From positions 1 to 64,000 of the forward strand of contig JAGFIS010000041.1 in NCBI GenBank assembly GCA_024103425.1: a DNA stretch of 64,000 nt, given 5' to 3'. This document shows positions 17,074 to 26,112 of the stretch, piece by piece. The notes under the pieces are model-generated. The model saw only the letters and a program-made list of their open reading frames with translations, ran no database searches and was not told the DNA's origin. The position numbers and the translations under genes were made by a program. Position 1 is the first letter of the stretch. Every line of letters begins with the position of its first letter. The DNA is from Chitinophagaceae bacterium. GTDB taxonomy: Bacteria > Bacteroidota > Bacteroidia > Chitinophagales > Chitinophagaceae.

Positions 17074-17256
17074 TTATTTAATTTCTTTGTGAACCGTCAT
17101 CTTTTTCAGAATCGGATTGTACTTCTTTAATTCAAGTCTTTCCGGAGTATTCTTTTTATTCTTGGTACTGATATACCTGCTTGTTCCCGGAAGGCCGCTT
17201 GTTTTATGCTCGGTGCATTCTAAAATGATTTGCACTCTGTTACCTTTTTTTGCCAT
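17074..17256 (-). CDS. rpmG: 50S ribosomal protein L33
   Basis: The 60-residue product reads as L33 ([15 protein letters not shown]...[21 protein letters not shown]). Only one cysteine (Cys14) is present, so this is the form without the four-cysteine zinc site. It lies between rpmB (23 bases) and the DUF4295 gene in one transcription unit. Confidence 0.96.
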   Translation of the reverse strand: MAKKGNRVQIILECTEHKTSGLPGTSRYISTKNKKNTPERLELKKYNPILKKMTVHKEIK

Positions 17257-17279
17257 GATATTCTAAGATAATTCGGTTA

Positions 17280-17516
17280 TTAAATTTTAATGCCTTCAGC
17301 TCTCATTTCCTTTACTACCCCGTAAAGGCCTTTCTTGTTGATAGTACGGATAGCATCACCGGATACTTTCAGTGTTACCCAACGGTTTTCTTCAGCCAGG
17401 AAGTATTTCTTTGTCTGAAGATTTGGCAAAAACCTTTTCTTGGTCTTAATGTTGGAGTGCGAAACTTTATGTCCGGTGAGAGGTCTTTTTCCCGTCACGT
17501 CACATACTCTTGCCAT
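17280..17516 (-). CDS. rpmB: 50S ribosomal protein L28
   Basis: The 78-residue product has the L28 signature ([18 protein letters not shown]...[14 protein letters not shown]). First gene of the rpmB-rpmG-DUF4295 unit, with an exact -7 box (17539-17546) 22 bases before its ATG. Confidence 0.97.
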   Translation of the reverse strand: MARVCDVTGKRPLTGHKVSHSNIKTKKRFLPNLQTKKYFLAEENRWVTLKVSGDAIRTINKKGLYGVVKEMRAEGIKI

Positions 17517-17538
17517 AATAGTTATTTTTTTCGGACGG

Positions 17539-17546
17539 CAAAGGTA
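17539..17546 (-). promoter_or_regulatory. Bacteroidota -7 box for rpmB operon
   Basis: The minus strand reads TACCTTTG followed by C, an exact TAnnTTTGC match, 22 bases before the rpmB ATG. Confidence 0.7.
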
Positions 17547-17800
17547 GTAAAGAATTGAACAAAATTGAAAAAAATTATACTATCCGATGTGGATAAAGTA
17601 TCCTTTTTTCTAAAGAAATTCAAAATTTTAGACATTTTGCTGCACTGTATGGGCAAAATTCCTTTTTTTAATGAGATAACAAGCAGATTAGCAATATCAG
17701 GGATGTTTACATTGAAGTCGGTCGTTTCCGGCACCATTTGTTAGATTCCCGCTACTTTGCCAATTTTGCTGCGAACTGATGAACCCTAAAATCTAATAGT

Positions 17801-19063
17801 TTGAAAGAGATTAAAATAAGATTTGAGGAATTTTTGAATGGGTTGAACCTTTCACCCGATTTGGTACCATTTCTGGTATTCATCGGCCTTCTGGCAATTG
17901 CAATTATCCTGTTGTTTACAAGTGTTTTCATTTTGAGATGGGTACTCAGGAAGGTCGGTCGCCCACTGGTACGCCGGACCAAAACAGGTTGGGATGACCT
18001 TCTGGTTGAGCATAATTTCTTCAAGGCAGTGGCTTTTGTAATAGCAGCTTTCATTTTGAAGGCAGCCGTTCCGGTTTTGTTTGAAGACTGGCCCAAGACA
18101 CTGGCCTTTTTTAAAAGGATAGTGGATATCTACATAGTTTTTGTTTTTATCAACCTGATAGTTGTGCTACTGAGAGTTACAGAAGAGCACCTCTCTAAAT
18201 CTGAACTTTTCGTTGAAAAGCCCCTTGCAAGTTATTTTCAGGTTTTCAGAATAATCCTTTACATCATTGCCTTTATTCTGGCACTTTCTATCATCCTGGA
18301 CAAATCGCCTATTTATCTGCTTGGAGCTTTCGGTGCCATGACGGCTGTTTTGCTGCTGATTTTCAAGGATACGATTCTCGGGCTGGTGGCCAGCGTTCAG
18401 ATTTCAGCCAATGACATGGTACGGATTGGGGATTGGATAGAAATGCCCAAATTCAATATTGATGGCGATGTGATTGCTATTAATCTGAACACAGTAAAGG
18501 TGCAAAACTTTGATAAGACCATTTCAACAGTACCAACCTATTATTTTGTCACGGAGAGTTTCAAGAACTGGCGGGGAATGCAACAGAGCGGAGGGCGGCG
18601 CATCAAAAGAAATGTTCTGATCAATATCGATTCCGTTCATTTTCTTACGCCCGAAATGATAGACCGGTTCAAAAAAATAGAATTGGTCGCTGAATACCTG
18701 ACAGAAAGGCAAAAAGAAATCGATGAGTACAATGCATCTCACGATATTAATACAGATATCTTCGTGAACGGCCGGCGTATGACTAATATCGGTGTCTTCA
18801 GAATGTATGTTGAGAACTACCTGAAAAACCATCCGGGTATTAATAATCAACTGACGCTGAAGGTTAGACAGTTATCGTCAAGCGAGTTTGGTTTACCCCT
18901 GGAAGTTTATTGTTTCACCAGTTCGATTGAATGGTCCAAATACGAAGACATTCAGTCGGATATTTTTGACCATATCCTGGCTGCAGCTTCCTACTTCAAT
19001 ATCAGTATTTTCCAGTCGCCTTCAGGGACAGACTTCAGATCTCTGGCTAAGAGTACTGCATAA
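17801..19063 (+). CDS. MscS-family mechanosensitive channel (YbdG/MscM-like)
   Basis: The 420-residue protein has about five hydrophobic segments (from residue 20 to 190), then the MscS pore helix and beta domain: LLGAFGAMTAVLLLIFKDTILGLVASVQISANDMVRIGDWI. The long insertion-containing C-terminal domain (about residues 225-400) is typical of the YbdG group. These channels open on membrane tension during osmotic downshock. Start is TTG 17801; no upstream in-frame ATG exists and the next Met falls deep inside, so TTG is supported. A TACTTTGC box near 17751-17758 may be the promoter. Confidence 0.9.
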   Translation: MKEIKIRFEEFLNGLNLSPDLVPFLVFIGLLAIAIILLFTSVFILRWVLRKVGRPLVRRTKTGWDDLLVEHNFFKAVAFVIAAFILKAAVPVLFEDWPKTLAFFKRIVDIYIVFVFINLIVVLLRVTEEHLSKSELFVEKPLASYFQVFRIILYIIAFILALSIILDKSPIYLLGAFGAMTAVLLLIFKDTILGLVASVQISANDMVRIGDWIEMPKFNIDGDVIAINLNTVKVQNFDKTISTVPTYYFVTESFKNWRGMQQSGGRRIKRNVLINIDSVHFLTPEMIDRFKKIELVAEYLTERQKEIDEYNASHDINTDIFVNGRRMTNIGVFRMYVENYLKNHPGINNQLTLKVRQLSSSEFGLPLEVYCFTSSIEWSKYEDIQSDIFDHILAAASYFNISIFQSPSGTDFRSLAKSTA

Positions 19064-19118
19064 TTGTCAGAAAAATACGCTCTTTTCATTCGGGCACAAT
19101 TTCTGATGTTCAAAAAGC

Positions 19119-19415
19119 ATGGAAACTTTCAATGAAATAATCAATGGCGATACGCCTGTACTGGTAGATTTTCACGCTACATGGTGTGGGCCCTGTAAAC
19201 AGATGGCACCTGAACTTGCAAAGTTTGCCCGTGCAAATTCAGGGAAGTTGCGCGTCATAAAAGTGGATGTCGACAGAAACCGTCAGGCGAGTGCCAATTA
19301 TCAGATTCAGGGCGTACCAACACTGATTCTCTTTAAGAACGGTAAAGTACTCTGGAGACAGTCGGGAGCAATGAGTGCTTCTCAGTTAGACAGATTTGTA
19401 CAGCCTTTTTTATAA
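19119..19415 (+). CDS. thioredoxin
   Basis: A 98-residue cytosolic thioredoxin with active site WCGPC (Cys23, Cys26) and the cis-proline loop GVPTLILF. There is no signal peptide. It precedes the OsmC-like gene by 17 bases, so the two form a small redox unit behind the mechanosensitive channel gene. It could reduce the OsmC partner, but that is inference. Confidence 0.93.
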   Translation: METFNEIINGDTPVLVDFHATWCGPCKQMAPELAKFARANSGKLRVIKVDVDRNRQASANYQIQGVPTLILFKNGKVLWRQSGAMSASQLDRFVQPFL

Positions 19416-19432
19416 AATAAAAGTTTAGCAAT

Positions 19433-19846
19433 ATGACGAATACAGTAAATGCAGTATATAAAGATGGGATGCATTTCGCAGTGGATGTCAACGGGCATAC
19501 GATTGATATTGATGCATCTGAACAAAACGGTGGAAAGAATATCGGTCCCAGTCCGAAGGTATTTATGCTGCTTTCGCTGGCGGGGTGTACGGGTTTTGAC
19601 ATCGTAAGTATTCTTAAAAAGATGAGGGTTGATTTTTCTGACTTCTCGGTTAGGGTTGATGGTGACCTTACTGAAGGTCAGCCTGTAATTTATGACCATG
19701 CTTCTATTCATTATTCTATCAAATTGGCTGAAGAAGATCGTGGAAAAATGGAGCGTGCAGTTGCTATGAGCAAGAACAAATACTGCGGAGTGAGCAGGAT
19801 GTTTGAATCATTTGCTAAAGTAGATTTTGAGATACATTATTTGTAA
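19433..19846 (+). CDS. OsmC/Ohr-family protein
   Basis: The 137-residue product belongs to the OsmC superfamily (YhfA-like branch by length), with its two conserved cysteines at Cys52 (LAGCTGFD) and Cys118 (KYCGVS). Ohr/OsmC members use such a pair to reduce organic hydroperoxides; the YhfA branch is uncharacterised. Co-transcribed with thioredoxin. A strong terminator follows at 19877-19911. Confidence 0.88.
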   Translation: MTNTVNAVYKDGMHFAVDVNGHTIDIDASEQNGGKNIGPSPKVFMLLSLAGCTGFDIVSILKKMRVDFSDFSVRVDGDLTEGQPVIYDHASIHYSIKLAEEDRGKMERAVAMSKNKYCGVSRMFESFAKVDFEIHYL

Positions 19847-19876
19847 GAGCATGTTTCAAGGTGGATAATGATTGAC

Positions 19877-19911
19877 AACCTGCAGGGGATGAAAGCCTTG
19901 CAGGTTTTTTT
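19877..19911 (+). terminator. terminator after thioredoxin-OsmC unit
   Basis: AACCTGCA (19877-19884) and TGCAGGTT (19899-19906) form a stem that runs into a T tract ending at 19911. The EamA gene converges from the other side. Confidence 0.85.
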
Positions 19912-19923
19912 GTTCTTTACCGG

Positions 19924-20805
19924 TTAGAGTGTGCCAGTCTTGTGTTTTCTTACAAAACGGATCATCTGTAATGCAATGGCCAGAATAATCAGACCGAAAC
20001 CTATGTAGAACTTGTATCCCATAAACTGATTCTCTTTAAAGATGATAAAAGCCAGTATGACTGAGTAAACAGGTTCGAGATTGAACGAAAGGTTGACTGT
20101 GAAAGCATTGATTTTCTTCAGTGCTTGTAGCCCAAGGTCGAAAGCGTAAACCGTACAGATGCCTGCCAGGATAAGCAGCCAGAAAATATCAGACAATGTA
20201 GGGATGAAATAGGAGGCAGGGAAGAAAAAATGGTACACCGGTAATATGGTTATCAGTGCAATTGTGCCTGCACCCATTTCATAAAAGTTTAGCGTCATCG
20301 CGTCGTAGTTATTCAGTAGCTTTTTATTGAGTATCGGGAAGATGGATGCCATCCACGCAGAGATAATACCGAATATGATTCCCTTTTTAAATTCGGGATA
20401 GAAATTAAAAATCAGATAGATGCCGCAAATGGCAAGAAATCCGAGGGCAACCTCGCCAAAATCTATCCTGCGGCGATCGATAGCAGGTTCCATAAATGCA
20501 GTGAAAAAACCGACAGCAGAGAAGCAAGTTACAGCTACAGATACGTTGCTGTACTTAACGCTTCCGTAAAAGCCCACCCAGTGCATACTGATGATGGCTC
20601 CGGTTCCCATCATTTGTAACAGTCCTTTTCTGTCGGGCAGTTTGAGAGATTTACTGAATTGCAGTATGATGAAAAGTATCAGCACACTCAGAAACATCCG
20701 GTACCAAACCAGATAACCTTCAGGAAGCTCAATGAGTTTACCAAGGATACCCGTAAAACCTGCGAGTATAATCGCACCATGGAGTTGCAGAAAGGCCTTT
20801 TTCAT
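19924..20805 (-). CDS. EamA/DMT-superfamily transporter
   Basis: The 293-residue inner-membrane protein has ten predicted helices in two EamA halves (GAIILAGFTGILGKLIELP... and FGIISAWMASIFPILNKKLL...). The second half ends with the typical LEPVYSVILAFIIFKE. Substrates of this family are metabolites or amino acids; none can be assigned. An exact -7 box TAATTTTG (20813-20820, minus strand) lies only seven bases before the ATG, predicting a nearly leaderless message. Confidence 0.9.
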   Translation of the reverse strand: MKKAFLQLHGAIILAGFTGILGKLIELPEGYLVWYRMFLSVLILFIILQFSKSLKLPDRKGLLQMMGTGAIISMHWVGFYGSVKYSNVSVAVTCFSAVGFFTAFMEPAIDRRRIDFGEVALGFLAICGIYLIFNFYPEFKKGIIFGIISAWMASIFPILNKKLLNNYDAMTLNFYEMGAGTIALITILPVYHFFFPASYFIPTLSDIFWLLILAGICTVYAFDLGLQALKKINAFTVNLSFNLEPVYSVILAFIIFKENQFMGYKFYIGFGLIILAIALQMIRFVRKHKTGTL

Positions 20806-20812
20806 CAGGGCG

Positions 20813-20820
20813 CAAAATTA
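20813..20820 (-). promoter_or_regulatory. -7 box directly before the EamA gene ATG
   Basis: The minus strand reads TAATTTTG, then CGCCCTG, then ATG. The expected start of transcription falls within a few bases of the initiation codon. Confidence 0.55.
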
Positions 20821-20853
20821 CGTTGTGGGAGAACAGTAAAGTAAAACCCGGAA

Positions 20854-21336
20854 TTATTTTCTTCCGAACCAGCGCCTCACCTTCTTTTTGTATTCAAGAT
20901 AGGATGCTCCGAATTGCTCTTCGAGGTACTTTTCTTCCCTGTGGATGATGTAAGCTCTCACGGTGAGGTAAAGTAATATCAGCATTACGATATTCCAGGG
21001 CGAAATCATCCAGAGTGATAGCCCTATATAGCACAGAAAAAGTCCGAGATACATGGGATTGCGGGAATATTTATAAATCCCTTCTGTTTGCAGCGCGCTG
21101 GCAGCATGAAATGTTGAGAATGTAGTTTTAGCTTTCAGAAACTGGATAAGTGCCACCAATCCAATAATTCCGCCTGCAACGAATAAGGTACCTCCAATCG
21201 CTTTATGGGCTGCTTCCGGAAGCATCTGACAATGCAAGGGATACATCTTTTTTAATATAAGCCCGATGATAAAAAAGAGAATAAAGAAGGTCGGAGGCGG
21301 GATGTAAATATGAGGATGATCTGAGTATTTGGACAT
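20854..21336 (-). CDS. isoprenylcysteine carboxyl methyltransferase-like membrane protein
   Basis: The 160-residue protein has four to five hydrophobic helices and the ICMT/phospholipid methyltransferase signature near the C-terminus: YKYSRNPMYLGLFLCYIG, then REEKYLEEQFGASYLEYKKKVRRW. These motifs bind S-adenosylmethionine in the family. Bacterial substrates are mostly unknown. It lies 48 bases upstream of the EamA gene in the same direction. Confidence 0.85.
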   Translation of the reverse strand: MSKYSDHPHIYIPPPTFFILFFIIGLILKKMYPLHCQMLPEAAHKAIGGTLFVAGGIIGLVALIQFLKAKTTFSTFHAASALQTEGIYKYSRNPMYLGLFLCYIGLSLWMISPWNIVMLILLYLTVRAYIIHREEKYLEEQFGASYLEYKKKVRRWFGRK

Positions 21337-21374
21337 GTTATTTTATAGATGTAAGCTTTGCGGAGATGAAGGTA

Positions 21375-21920
21375 TTAAAAAGTTGAAGAGTTTAGGGTGT
21401 AAGCTACAGTACCGGTTTTCTTCTCCTGTTTTTTCTTCGGTTTTCTCCATTCCCATGGTGGCACAGGCGAGGGGTCAGACCAGATACCTATTTTTTGCCT
21501 GCGGGCTTTTCTCTCCAGTTTACTGTATCCTTTATCTGAGGAATATTTCTTGTAGTGCCATGCCAGCCCTGCCTTAACCATTTCTTTATTGACATTCTCC
21601 CCTTTTTCGTTAATGATGACGGCAATTAATCTCTTATACCTGTCGTATTCATTTTTGTGAACTACTCTTACCATCTGTCCAAAACAGAGATCTGATGCCT
21701 TATTTTTAGCCGTTCTGCCGAAAGGCTGGCTGTTGCGAATTTCCGGACAGTCTATATGCTCTAAACGGATGGTAACCGGTTTCTTTTCATAGAGTACTTC
21801 AATCGTATCTCCATCTTTTATGCCTATTACTTTACCAGTAAATTCTCCTGTAGGCATTAGATTGGGCTGGCAGTTGCCGGTTAGAAGAAATAAAGAGAAG
21901 AAGATTACTTTAAACCTCAT
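21375..21920 (-). CDS. exported thermonuclease-family (SNase-like) nuclease
   Basis: The product (181 residues from ATG 21920) has a hydrophobic N-terminal export segment ending near LLTGNCQPN, a weak lipobox. It is followed by a staphylococcal-nuclease domain: GIKDGDTIEV, TIRLEHIDCPE, GRTAKNKASD, DRYKRLIAVI and GLAWHYKKYS. The calcium-binding Asp and catalytic Arg/Glu positions of the family appear present. It likely degrades nucleic acids at the cell surface or in the periplasm. An in-frame ATG at 21938 would add six residues before the signal. Confidence 0.88.
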   Translation of the reverse strand: MRFKVIFFSLFLLTGNCQPNLMPTGEFTGKVIGIKDGDTIEVLYEKKPVTIRLEHIDCPEIRNSQPFGRTAKNKASDLCFGQMVRVVHKNEYDRYKRLIAVIINEKGENVNKEMVKAGLAWHYKKYSSDKGYSKLERKARRQKIGIWSDPSPVPPWEWRKPKKKQEKKTGTVAYTLNSSTF

Positions 21921-21981
21921 TTTCTGAAATAGAATCATTCTCCCGCATCTAGCAGACGAAAGATTAATTTATGGGAATGTA

Positions 21982-23331
21982 TTATTGAACTTTTTTTAGT
22001 TCAAAAGTCTCCATGAACTTGGTATTGAAGTTCCCGCTTCGGAAATTTTCATCCCTCATTAGTTGCTGATGGAAGGGAATGGTTGTCTTGATACCTTCAA
22101 TTACAAATTCACTCAATGCACGCTCCATAGTGTCTATGGCTTCTGCGCGGGTGCGAGCTATCGCTATCAGTTTAGCTATCATGCTGTCGTAGTAAGGCGG
22201 AATCACATACCCTGCATAAATATGGCTGTCAACTCGTACTCCATGTCCTCCCGGTTGATGGAGTGTGATAATTCTTCCGGGGGAAGGTCGGAAATCATTG
22301 AACGGATCTTCAGCGTTGATTCTGCACTCAATAGCATGCATATTCGGATAATAGTTCTTCCCCGAGATGTGATCTCCGGCAGCTATTTTGATCTGTTCTT
22401 TAATCAGGTCGTGAAACATCACTTCTTCTGTAACGCAGTGTTCCACCTGTATGCGTGTATTCATCTCCATGAAGTAGAAGTTGCGATGTTTATCGACGAG
22501 GAATTCTACTGTTCCCACACCTTCGTAACTGATGGCTGAAGCTGCTTTAATAGCTGCTTCTCCCATTTTGTCGCGCAGTTCGTCTGTCATGAATGGCGAG
22601 GGTGACTCTTCCACCAATTTTTGGTGCCTCCTCTGGATAGAGCAGTCGCGTTCTGACAGGTGGCAAGCTTTACCGTATTGGTCGCCTGCTATCTGGATTT
22701 CAATGTGTCTCGGCTCTTCCACGAATTTCTCCATGTAGATACCGTCGTTCTTAAAAGCTGCACCGGCTTCTAGTTTAGCCTCTTCAAAAGCCCTCTCAAT
22801 TTCTTTTTCACTCCATACCACACGCATACCTTTACCTCCGCCGCCGGCAGTAGCCTTCAGCATAACCGGATACCCGATCTCTGCAGCAGATCTTTTAGCA
22901 TGAGCGGCATCTTCCAGCAATCCGTCAACTCCGGGTACCACCGGTACACCTGCTTTGATCATGGTTTCCTTTGCTGTTATTTTATCACCCATAGCCTGGA
23001 TCATTTCAGCTGTCGGCCCTATGAATTTGATCTTATGTTCGCTGCAGATACGGGCAAAACGTGGATTTTCTGCCAAAAATCCGTATCCCGGATGGATAGC
23101 ATCGGCATTGGTTATTTCTACCGCCGCCATAATATTGGGGATGTTCAGATAACTCTCGGCACTGCTTGGCGGGCCGATACATACGGCTTCGTCAGCAAAC
23201 TTTACATGAAGGCTGTCTTTATCGGCCGTAGAATACACGGCAACAGTTTTAATGCCCATCTCCTTACATGTGCGGATGATCCTAAGGGCTATTTCGCCGC
23301 GATTGGCTATGAGTATCTTTTTAAACATCAA
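21982..23331 (-). CDS. accC: acetyl-CoA carboxylase biotin carboxylase subunit
   Basis: The 449-residue ATP-grasp enzyme carboxylates the biotin on AccB. Motifs: N-terminal [20 protein letters not shown], the glycine-rich ATP loop [31 protein letters not shown], and [15 protein letters not shown] with the catalytic Glu/Arg residues. It lies 38 bases after accB. The carboxyltransferase genes accA/accD are not in the window. Confidence 0.96.
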   Translation of the reverse strand: MMFKKILIANRGEIALRIIRTCKEMGIKTVAVYSTADKDSLHVKFADEAVCIGPPSSAESYLNIPNIMAAVEITNADAIHPGYGFLAENPRFARICSEHKIKFIGPTAEMIQAMGDKITAKETMIKAGVPVVPGVDGLLEDAAHAKRSAAEIGYPVMLKATAGGGGKGMRVVWSEKEIERAFEEAKLEAGAAFKNDGIYMEKFVEEPRHIEIQIAGDQYGKACHLSERDCSIQRRHQKLVEESPSPFMTDELRDKMGEAAIKAASAISYEGVGTVEFLVDKHRNFYFMEMNTRIQVEHCVTEEVMFHDLIKEQIKIAAGDHISGKNYYPNMHAIECRINAEDPFNDFRPSPGRIITLHQPGGHGVRVDSHIYAGYVIPPYYDSMIAKLIAIARTRAEAIDTMERALSEFVIEGIKTTIPFHQQLMRDENFRSGNFNTKFMETFELKKVQ

Positions 23332-23369
23332 TTGGTTTTAAACTTAAAAAAGGTTTGAAAGGGAAATGA

Positions 23370-23855
23370 TTAAACTTCTACCAGGAACAACGGCTGGTCG
23401 AATTCTACCGGCTGTGCATCTTCTACCAGAACTTTCACGATTCTGCCTGATACCTCACTCTCTATTTCATTGAAGAGCTTCATGGCTTCAATGATGCACA
23501 CTATCTGCCCTTTCTCTATTGTATCTCCTACGTTTACAAATAAGGGTTTATCCGGACCGGGCTGGCGATAGAAAGTTCCGATCATCGGACTCTTAATTGT
23601 AACTGTATTCTCTTTTTTAGCAGGAGCTTCTGCCTTCTTTTCTGCTGCTGCAGGTGCAGGAGTCGGAGCCGGGGCTGCTGCAGGTAATGGCGCAGCAGGC
23701 TGAGGGCCGGGTACAGCCATCGGAGCCGCAAATACAGGAGCAGGCTCTTTCTTTTGTTTAATGGTAATCTTGAAATCTTTTTCTTCAATACTTACTTCGC
23801 CAATGTTACTTTTATTGACGAGCCTGATAAGATCCTGAATTTGTTTAATGTCCAT
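23370..23855 (-). CDS. accB: acetyl-CoA carboxylase biotin carboxyl carrier protein
   Basis: The 161-residue carrier has an N-terminal helix region, a flexible Ala/Pro linker (about 38-82) and a C-terminal biotinyl domain with target Lys126 in EAMKLFNE. It shuttles carboxyl groups for fatty acid synthesis. It is paired with accC. A near-consensus -7 box (TACCTTAG, minus strand, 23880-23887) suggests its own promoter behind efp. Confidence 0.96.
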   Translation of the reverse strand: MDIKQIQDLIRLVNKSNIGEVSIEEKDFKITIKQKKEPAPVFAAPMAVPGPQPAAPLPAAAPAPTPAPAAAEKKAEAPAKKENTVTIKSPMIGTFYRQPGPDKPLFVNVGDTIEKGQIVCIIEAMKLFNEIESEVSGRIVKVLVEDAQPVEFDQPLFLVEV

Positions 23856-23984
23856 TTTTAAATTATTTAATTAGTCTGCTAAGGTAGAGGTATCAAAAAT
23901 AAAATCAATGAAATAGGTAAAATACAACTCCCTGTCCATCCACCGCCAACAGGATGGCAGATGAGTGCACTAAGATATTTAAAA

Positions 23985-24557
23985 TTAAGATTCGTCTTTC
24001 ACTCTTTCTATGTAGTCACCGGTTTTTGAATTAATCCTGATGAATTCACCCTCGTTTACAAACAATGGAACGTTTACCGTGGCGCCGGTTTCCAGGGTAG
24101 CAGGCTTCAAGGTTCTTGTAGCAGTATCGCCTTTTATTCCGGGTTCGCTGTAGGTAACCTGCAAAACAATTTTATCCGGTAGCTCTACACCCATCGGGCT
24201 GTCTGTCTCTGTATTGATTAAAACAGATACTTCCTGGCCATCTTTAAGAAACTGAGGAGCATCAATTGAATCTTCGGGAACGGTAATCTGTTCATAGTTC
24301 TCAGAGTTCATAAAAGTGTATCCTGTATCGTCCTTATATAAGAATTGATAATTGTGCTTTTCTACTCTAACGGGGTAGATTGTTTCGCCACTGTTCCAGG
24401 TCTGCTCAATGGTCCTGCTGGTGTCCACGCCTTTCAGCTTAGCCCAAACCTTGGCACCAGCACGCGCGGTCTTGTTCTGCCCGAATTCTACCACTGAATA
24501 CAAATTCCCGTCGATTTTTAGGATGAGTCCTGTTCTGATATCCGATGTTGTAGCCAT
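23985..24557 (-). CDS. efp: elongation factor P, arginine-loop variant
   Basis: The 190-residue three-domain factor rescues ribosomes stalled at proline stretches. The loop that reaches the peptidyl-transferase centre reads GQNKTARAGAKVW (26-38) with Arg32 (codon 24462-24464) where most bacteria have a modified lysine. NK(S/T)xR at 28-32 matches the arrangement in Pseudomonas-type EF-P, whose Arg32 is rhamnosylated by EarP. No earP-like gene is in the window. It is upstream of accB-accC and has an exact -7 box at 24574-24581. Identity is secure; any modification is unknown. Confidence 0.94.
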   Translation of the reverse strand: MATTSDIRTGLILKIDGNLYSVVEFGQNKTARAGAKVWAKLKGVDTSRTIEQTWNSGETIYPVRVEKHNYQFLYKDDTGYTFMNSENYEQITVPEDSIDAPQFLKDGQEVSVLINTETDSPMGVELPDKIVLQVTYSEPGIKGDTATRTLKPATLETGATVNVPLFVNEGEFIRINSKTGDYIERVKDES

Positions 24558-24573
24558 ATTTACTTTTTACGAG

Positions 24574-24581
24574 CAAAGGTA
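24574..24581 (-). promoter_or_regulatory. Bacteroidota -7 box for efp
   Basis: The minus strand reads TACCTTTG followed by C, 16 bases before the efp ATG. Confidence 0.7.
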
Positions 24582-24741
24582 AAAAAATGAGGTAAATAGC
24601 CCTGTTTTTCACGTTTTTTCTTTAAAAACGAGAAATATTTCTCAAAAACATCACTTTCTGTAATCATGTGCCTTTGTTAATTTTCGGTTTTATCCATGGT
24701 TTTTTATGTTAATCGGTTAGTTTAGCAAAAAATCAACGACA

Positions 24742-25239
24742 GTGAAAAAATTCGTATTAAGTATCTTCTTCCTGGTTTCCTGCAGTACACTCTTTGCTCA
24801 GGTGGGGAATGATGTTCCGATTTATCTGCGTTTCCCGACAATCCCTGCCTTCATGGTTTATAAAGCGCCCGACAGCACTGTATTTACCAGGGAGAACCTC
24901 AAACGCAAGGGGCCGGTTATGTTTTTTGTTTTTAGTCCTGAATGTGGCCACTGCCAGAGTGCAACCGAGATGATGATCAAGAATATGAGTGCACTGAGAC
25001 ATACTGAAATTGTAATGGTAACCTATCTGCCTTACGATGAAATGATGGCATTCTACAAAAAATACCAGTTGAACAGGTTTCCCAATATTGTAGTTGCCCG
25101 GGATGCCTCATTCTTCTTCCCGACCTTCTTCAAGCTGAAGAATTTCCCTTCTTACTATATTTACGACAGAAAGGGCAAGTTTAAACAGTTTTATGAGGGA
25201 GATGTGGATATCAATAAACTGGTTGTTGCCCTGAAATAA
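24742..25239 (+). CDS. exported thioredoxin-fold protein
   Basis: The 165-residue product starts at GTG with a signal peptide (KKFVLSIFFLVSCSTLFAQ) and carries a thioredoxin-like core with ECGHC (Cys68, Cys71) and the cis-proline segment LKNFPSYYIYDRKGK. It probably acts as a periplasmic or outer-membrane-facing thiol oxidoreductase; the CGHC pair is more oxidising-disulfide-isomerase-like than CGPC. It is divergent from efp and followed six bases later by a small membrane protein gene. Confidence 0.8.
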   Translation: MKKFVLSIFFLVSCSTLFAQVGNDVPIYLRFPTIPAFMVYKAPDSTVFTRENLKRKGPVMFFVFSPECGHCQSATEMMIKNMSALRHTEIVMVTYLPYDEMMAFYKKYQLNRFPNIVVARDASFFFPTFFKLKNFPSYYIYDRKGKFKQFYEGDVDINKLVVALK

Positions 25240-25245
25240 TAATCA

Positions 25246-25407
25246 ATGGGAGTATTTCGTCAGATTGGTGAATATCTGTGGCTTGTTAAAAAAGACCCTG
25301 ATGCGCCGAAAGGCAAGTGGATAGGGTATATGCATTTTATCAACAGACTTTCAATTCTCCTGTTTCTTGTAGCCATTATCATTATGGTAGTGCGGATGCT
25401 CCGCTGA
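25246..25407 (+). CDS. 53-residue single-span membrane protein (DUF6728-like)
   Basis: A short ORF begins ATG 25246, six bases after the thioredoxin-fold gene. The sequence starts MGVFRQIGEYLWLVKKDPDA and has one hydrophobic helix (about residues 34-49, LSILLFLVAIIIMVV), ending RMLR. A basic cytosolic N-terminal part and one membrane span are seen directly. From memory it resembles the Bacteroidota family DUF6728, which has no known function. Tight spacing suggests co-translation with the gene before it. Confidence 0.75.
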   Translation: MGVFRQIGEYLWLVKKDPDAPKGKWIGYMHFINRLSILLFLVAIIIMVVRMLR

Positions 25408-25433
25408 CCTAGGGGCTGTATCTATTCAAAAAA

Positions 25434-25661
25434 TTACGGGACAGGATCGTGCCCATGGCCACCCCATGGATGGCAGCGGGAGATGCGTTTTATCGATAGC
25501 CAGAACCCTTTCAACGGTCCATATTTCTTAAAAGCTTCCAGGGCATACTGCGAACAGGTAGGTGTGTACCTGCACGATGGTCCGAGCCATGGAGAAATAA
25601 CAAGCTGGTAAATCCGGATTGGCAGGATAAAGGGTAAAGACAAAATATGCCTGATGGTCAT
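25434..25661 (-). CDS. yidD: membrane protein insertion efficiency factor
   Basis: The 75-residue product matches YidD over its whole length: an amphipathic N-terminus, [22 protein letters not shown] with the paired cysteines, and [13 protein letters not shown] at the end. YidD assists YidC-dependent membrane insertion. It lies 13 bases after the DoxX-like gene in the same direction; rnpA and yidC are not nearby. Confidence 0.95.
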   Translation of the reverse strand: MTIRHILSLPFILPIRIYQLVISPWLGPSCRYTPTCSQYALEAFKKYGPLKGFWLSIKRISRCHPWGGHGHDPVP

Positions 25662-25674
25662 ATCACAAAGGTAA

Positions 25675-26052
25675 TCAATGCTTAGACAGATTGCCTATAA
25701 TAAAAGCAGCCATTGCCAGTGCACCGTCCTTCAAAGCGTTGGTAGTAAAGATTGATTTAGCTTCAACAGTTTCGGCACTGACGATACCCGGAAGGTCTAC
25801 CGTAAACACAATCAGCAGTAGTAAAATGCAAAGCAGGTATCCGGCAAGCTTGGCATATCGGTCGATGATAAAAGCTATAGCAGCTAGCACCAAAGCAGTA
25901 CCGGTTAAGTAGGTAAAGAGCTTTGGAGCCGGCAAAAAGTCAGGGACATTATCTGCCATGCTTCCGGCGTTCAGAATCTGTGCAGCCCCGAAAATACCGA
26001 TGATGAGACTGAATACATATATAGGAGCAACCGATGAAAATTTATCTTTCAT
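25675..26052 (-). CDS. DoxX-like small membrane protein
   Basis: The 125-residue protein has four hydrophobic helices and a DoxX-type layout ([43 protein letters not shown]). Function is not established for the family in Bacteroidota. It lies between purB and yidD. Confidence 0.7.
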   Translation of the reverse strand: MKDKFSSVAPIYVFSLIIGIFGAAQILNAGSMADNVPDFLPAPKLFTYLTGTALVLAAIAFIIDRYAKLAGYLLCILLLLIVFTVDLPGIVSAETVEAKSIFTTNALKDGALAMAAFIIGNLSKH

Positions 26053-26112
26053 AACAATGAGGTTTGGGTATTGCCGATTAAAAGTAGCGAATTTTACACT
26101 TCCTGCTATGGC

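Noticed and set aside
17522..17737. 71-codon minus-strand frame upstream of rpmB
   Set aside because: It covers the rpmB promoter and has no protein-like features.
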